8,525 nt of DNA. Source: DASQUK01 sp046723645 (GTDB lineage Bacteria; Actinomycetota; Acidimicrobiia; Acidimicrobiales; VFJN01). Shown here one piece after another: positions 5,688-8,525 of this stretch. Position 1 is the stretch's first letter. Every line of letters begins with the position of its first letter. The translations under genes were made by a program, and so were the position numbers. The notes under the pieces were generated by a model. It saw nothing but the letters and a program-made list of their open reading frames with translations. It had not been told where the DNA came from and made no database searches. Location of the stretch: assembly GCA_046723645.1 (NCBI GenBank), contig JBKOUY010000156.1:1-8525 (forward strand). The letters are read 5' to 3'.

Positions 5688-6933
5688 CAATGAATTCGAA
5701 GTGGCCGGCGTCGGGCACCAGCCAGCTGTCGCCCGACGTGAACCCCCATCGACGGAAGATCTCGACGAGCCGAGGGTCCTGGACCGACTCCAGCCCCGTC
5801 GGGTTGCTGCTGAACCCCATGTCGAACGCGACGCCCCAGGCGTGGCGCGACACGCTGTCGCTGCCCGCGACGAAGCGGGGATTGAAGCAGCCGTCGTACC
5901 CGGCCTGCGCGACGAGGCCCGCGAGGCCGGCCCCTTCGATCTCCGTCAGGGCACCGGCCAGCGCGTCGACGATCCCCCGGTGGCAACGAACGGTGCCGAG
6001 GATCGGCACGCGGCGCGTGACGATGTTCTCGGACTGCCACCGGGGATCCTGCTCGAACCCGCCACCGCTCCCCGCCTGGTAGCTGAACTCGCCGAACCGG
6101 GCCTTGATCTGCGCCTGCGGCAGCACGGCGTCCGCGTGGCGCAGGTAGGGCGTCTCGCCCGGGCCGCGGAAGCGGACGACGGTCCCGGGCCGCAGCGCAG
6201 CCCGCAGGTGGTCCTCGAGCGCCGGCCGGTCGCCGCTGTAGGCCACCAGCAGATAGCGCGGGGTGGCGAGGCCCAGACGGTCGCCCGTGGCCACGTCGAC
6301 GGCCAGCTCTGCCCCGCCGATGCTGGCGTCCTCCACGATCGCCGACACGACCACGGATCCGCCCCCGGCGACGTCGATCACACCGCCGACCGAGAGGCGG
6401 CGCAGCTCGGCAGACGTCCGGCCGAGGACGGCATCGCCCGGGTGAAGCCCGGTGATGGCGGCCCGGTCGCTGATGGGCACGAAGCCGGCGTGCCGGGCTG
6501 GGTCGATGGCCGCTGCGTCCAGGGGGATGGCCCAGCCGGGGGCCAGCGCATCCACCGCTCTGCCCTCCATGTCCCGCGAGCCGACCAGGTCGAGGCCCCC
6601 GGCCCGCACCAGCGACGTGCCGCTGACGCCGGGGAGGGCGGCAGCCGCCGGCTCGAGCCCGGGATCGAGCCCGCGGCCGGCGCCGCTGCGGCTCCAGGCC
6701 AGCAGGACTGCGGGGGCGGGTGCGGGCGGAGCCTCCGTCACCGGCGGTGACGGCGTCGGGCGGGTCGGCGGCGTCGACCGCGCCCCCGGCGTTGTCGCCG
6801 CCCGTTCCATGGACGCCGGGCGGGGAGCGGCCTGGTCGGCCACCGGTCCCGATGCCTGGACCGCGACCATCACGCCGCCCCCGAGCAGGCCACCGGCGAC
6901 GGCCGAGCCGACGATCACGGCCAGGCGCTTCAC
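5677..6933 (-). CDS. Membrane-anchored M15-type zinc peptidase, probable D-Ala-D-Ala carboxypeptidase, with an extra extracytoplasmic domain
   Basis: Probably trims the terminal D-Ala from peptidoglycan stem peptides outside the membrane. The GTG at 6933-6931 gives 418 residues. A basic start and membrane segment (4-25) lead to a Pro/Thr/Ala-rich linker (about 37-75). A middle beta-rich domain follows (about 76-235, including DLVGSRDMEGRAVDALAPG and GGAELAV). It reminds me of extracytoplasmic domains of MacB/FtsX-type permeases, but this is weak. The M15 domain fills about 275-418. Its zinc signature is SRHAWGVAFD (His364, Asp371) plus DAGHFEF (His411), with Asp408 where VanX-type enzymes have the catalytic Glu. 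Cys317 and Cys349 may form a disulfide. The start overlaps the upstream gene's stop as GTGA, indicating translational coupling. The family call is firm; the substrate is inferred. Confidence 0.85.
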   Translation of the reverse strand: MKRLAVIVGSAVAGGLLGGGVMVAVQASGPVADQAAPRPASMERAATTPGARSTPPTRPTPSPPVTEAPPAPAPAVLLAWSRSGAGRGLDPGLEPAAAALPGVSGTSLVRAGGLDLVGSRDMEGRAVDALAPGWAIPLDAAAIDPARHAGFVPISDRAAITGLHPGDAVLGRTSAELRRLSVGGVIDVAGGGSVVVSAIVEDASIGGAELAVDVATGDRLGLATPRYLLVAYSGDRPALEDHLRAALRPGTVVRFRGPGETPYLRHADAVLPQAQIKARFGEFSYQAGSGGGFEQDPRWQSENIVTRRVPILGTVRCHRGIVDALAGALTEIEGAGLAGLVAQAGYDGCFNPRFVAGSDSVSRHAWGVAFDMGFSSNPTGLESVQDPRLVEIFRRWGFTSGDSWLVPDAGHFEFIGAP

Positions 6934-8525
6934 GCGGGCTCCAGTCTCGCCGCCAGCGCGAGCAGGTCGGGGAGAGTCAGGGTGTGGCTGGACAGCCCCA
7001 GGGCCGCCCCGCCCTCGACCCATTCGAGCTGGCCCCGTTCGGCGCTGTAGCGACCGGCGGCGCCGCGCACCTCGACCCCCACGGCGTCGCCGTCCGCAGG
7101 CGGCGCGAGGCGGTCGACGTCGCTTTGAACGAGCGTGAAGCCCAGGTCGCCGGCCCCGGCGTAGACCTGGGTCACGGTGCCGTCGGCCACCCGGATCGCC
7201 GGCGGGCCGAAGGCGTCGAGGTCCCGCGCGACGAGGAGGCCGGGGACGGCATCGGCCGCCTCGGCCAGCGTCGCCGTGGCCGATTCCGCCCACGACGGCG
7301 GAACCGGCAGGCCGGTGATGCCCAAGCCGGCGGCGGCGGCGCGCAGCTCGGCGGCGGTCACGCTCCCGCTGACGACGGCGTCGAGGCCGTCGCCGTGGAG
7401 CGCGACCCTGCGCCCGCCGTCGCTCACGTACCCGATGCCGGCGTCGCCCAGGTCGATCGTCCGCACGCTCGGTCCCAGACCGCCGAAGAGGCGCCCGCCC
7501 GGCCAGTCCCGCGTCGACCGGACGGCCAGCCAGGCGCGGCCATCGGTCCACGAGTCGACGGCGATCGTGGGGCCGCCGGTGCCGCTGATCGTGCCCGAGC
7601 GGTAGGGACGGAAGCCCTCCGGCAGGTCGGACGGGACGGGTCCCGCCGGGCCGTGCCCCGGGCGGAAGCCGGCGTCGACCGCATCGTCGGGGGACTCACG
7701 GCCCGGGGCGGCGAAGGCCCGGGCGTCGACGGACTCGTTGATCGCCACGGAGGTGACCGTGAAGTCCAGGACAGTGGCGCCGGGGCGATCGGTGAACCCG
7801 AGGCCGCTAGCCCACCGCGCCCGATCGACCCCATCGGCGGCCCGCACGGTCACCTCCAGGGGCACGAGGTGCTCGTCGTCGAGCCAGAGCTCCACGGGAT
7901 CGCTGGGGTGCACCGCCCGCAGGTGGCTGCCGGCGGACAGCCCGTCGAGGAACGCAGCCAGCTGCGCCGCGGTCACGACGACGCCCACGGCGCGCCGGCC
8001 CGCGACCGTGCGGCTGCCGAGGCCGGTGGGCGTCGACGCCGGGCTGAAGCCGTCGACCGGGTTGATCAGCTCGAGCGGGACGGGCGAGCTCTCGGAGAAC
8101 GGCTCGCGGCCCCTGACGGAGCGGACCCAGCGCCTCGCCCCGTCGGGGCACGTCGCCCGGTCGGGCAGTGGGGCGCACGCCCGGACCGTCGACTGCCACC
8201 AACGCTCGCCGTCCACGACGAGCCGCAGGTCGTCGTCCCGCGACCCCGGCGCCCGGAGCGTGAGCGCGAGCGATTCCGGCGCCTCATAGACCAGGCGCCC
8301 GTCGAGCCGGCGCTCCCCTCCGGCCCGCGTGAGGCCGCTCTCGACGAGTCGGAAGCCGGCGTCGACCGAGTCGATGCCGGTCTGCGCCGCCACCACCCGG
8401 TCCGGCAGGTCGGCGGCGGCGGGCGAGCGGGGTTCGGAGCCGAGGCCCACGAACGCCGCCCCTGCGGCCATGCCCGCGATCGCCGCCAGCGCCGCGGCCA
8501 CCACCAGCGGCCGCCGGGGCCTGGG
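6930..8525 (-). CDS. Membrane-anchored extracytoplasmic protein with RseB/LolA-like features (5' end outside window)
   Basis: The function is not established. The frame is open to the window edge and codes PRPRRPL before the first possible GTG (8504), so the true start is probably outside. Numbered from 8525, a basic stretch precedes one membrane segment (about 7-28). This puts the rest outside the cell and leaves room for a cytoplasmic part upstream. Residues about 40-270 resemble the RseB/LolA fold: DGRLVYEAPESLALTLRAPG, DDLRLVVDGERWWQS, and RTVAGRRAVGVVV followed by DPVELWLDDEHLVPLEVTV. Cys117 and Cys126 may form a disulfide. Two further stretches (about 300-405 and 435-531) begin near LPEGFRPY and AIRVADGTV. 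Each ends in a strand-rich piece plus an Ala/Leu helix (TAAELRAAAAGLG; LPDLLALAARL), like RseB C-terminal or DUF4367-type domains. Family placement is from pattern memory only. It is coupled by GTGA overlap to the peptidase gene. Confidence 0.6.
   Translation of the reverse strand, partial: PRPRRPLVVAAALAAIAGMAAGAAFVGLGSEPRSPAAADLPDRVVAAQTGIDSVDAGFRLVESGLTRAGGERRLDGRLVYEAPESLALTLRAPGSRDDDLRLVVDGERWWQSTVRACAPLPDRATCPDGARRWVRSVRGREPFSESSPVPLELINPVDGFSPASTPTGLGSRTVAGRRAVGVVVTAAQLAAFLDGLSAGSHLRAVHPSDPVELWLDDEHLVPLEVTVRAADGVDRARWASGLGFTDRPGATVLDFTVTSVAINESVDARAFAAPGRESPDDAVDAGFRPGHGPAGPVPSDLPEGFRPYRSGTISGTGGPTIAVDSWTDGRAWLAVRSTRDWPGGRLFGGLGPSVRTIDLGDAGIGYVSDGGRRVALHGDGLDAVVSGSVTAAELRAAAAGLGITGLPVPPSWAESATATLAEAADAVPGLLVARDLDAFGPPAIRVADGTVTQVYAGAGDLGFTLVQSDVDRLAPPADGDAVGVEVRGAAGRYSAERGQLEWVEGGAALGLSSHTLTLPDLLALAARLEPA
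6939..6942 (-). promoter_or_regulatory. Ribosome-binding site of the M15 peptidase gene
   Basis: On the minus strand GGAG lies five bases before the GTG at 6933, inside the last codons of the upstream gene. With the GTGA overlap it settles the start, although the reading frame stays open upstream to 7551. Confidence 0.7.

Noticed and set aside
5681..5696. GGCGCGCC and GAATTC close together, as if a cloning junction
   Set aside because: Both fall within the natural reading frame coding EFIGAP at the end of the peptidase. GC-rich 8-mers are expected here, and there is no sign of vector sequence.
6934..7551. Upstream extension of the peptidase frame to give a 624-residue protein
   Set aside because: The extra part is Arg-rich and overlaps the secure RseB-like gene. 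GTG 6933 has a ribosome-binding site, a GTGA overlap and a membrane segment directly after it.
6930..8504. GTG 8504 as the true start of the RseB-like gene
   Set aside because: The frame stays open to the window edge and the upstream codons give a basic stretch (PRPRRP), which fits the cytoplasmic flank of the membrane segment. The start is better treated as outside the window.

Overview
This is about 8.5 kb of very GC-rich bacterial chromosome. Coding density is close to complete, GTG starts are used, and every stop codon seen is TGA. The PcrA-type helicase with a C-terminal Tudor-like tail, the Thr/Pro-rich surface linkers and the gene content point to Actinomycetota. An acidimicrobial-type lineage is my best guess, but that is inference. 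There are six protein-coding genes (one cut at each window edge) and no RNA gene, CRISPR array or insertion sequence. No gene-free gap exceeds 141 bases.

Plus strand, 1-5658. The window opens inside a PcrA/UvrD-type SF1A DNA helicase. A 355-residue in-frame intein (124-1188) splits the helicase after the invariant GDQDQ of motif III. Its splicing blocks look intact. Its centre lacks a LAGLIDADG motif; instead the order of elements resembles a diverged GIY-YIG nuclease, followed by a module I do not recognise. Synonymous codon use in the intein is looser than in the host gene. Next comes a hairpin-bearing leader and a membrane-anchored L,D-transpeptidase with a peptidoglycan-binding domain. 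A 119-base regulatory gap follows, with a good TetR-type palindrome over a plausible -10 box. It precedes a two-gene operon: a long-chain trans-polyprenyl diphosphate synthase overlapped by a TetR-family regulator, which probably controls the operon.

Minus strand, 8525-5677, converging on the regulator gene. A membrane-anchored protein with RseB/LolA-like features runs off the right edge. It is coupled by a GTGA stop/start overlap to a membrane-anchored M15-type zinc peptidase (probable D-Ala-D-Ala carboxypeptidase) that carries an extra extracytoplasmic domain.

Common thread: apart from the helicase, the genes deal with the cell envelope. They cover 3-3 peptidoglycan cross-linking, probable stem-peptide trimming (which would make the tetrapeptides that L,D-transpeptidases use as donors), an isoprenoid chain most likely for menaquinone, and an envelope-facing RseB-like protein. 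The most notable element is the helicase intein with its non-LAGLIDADG centre.
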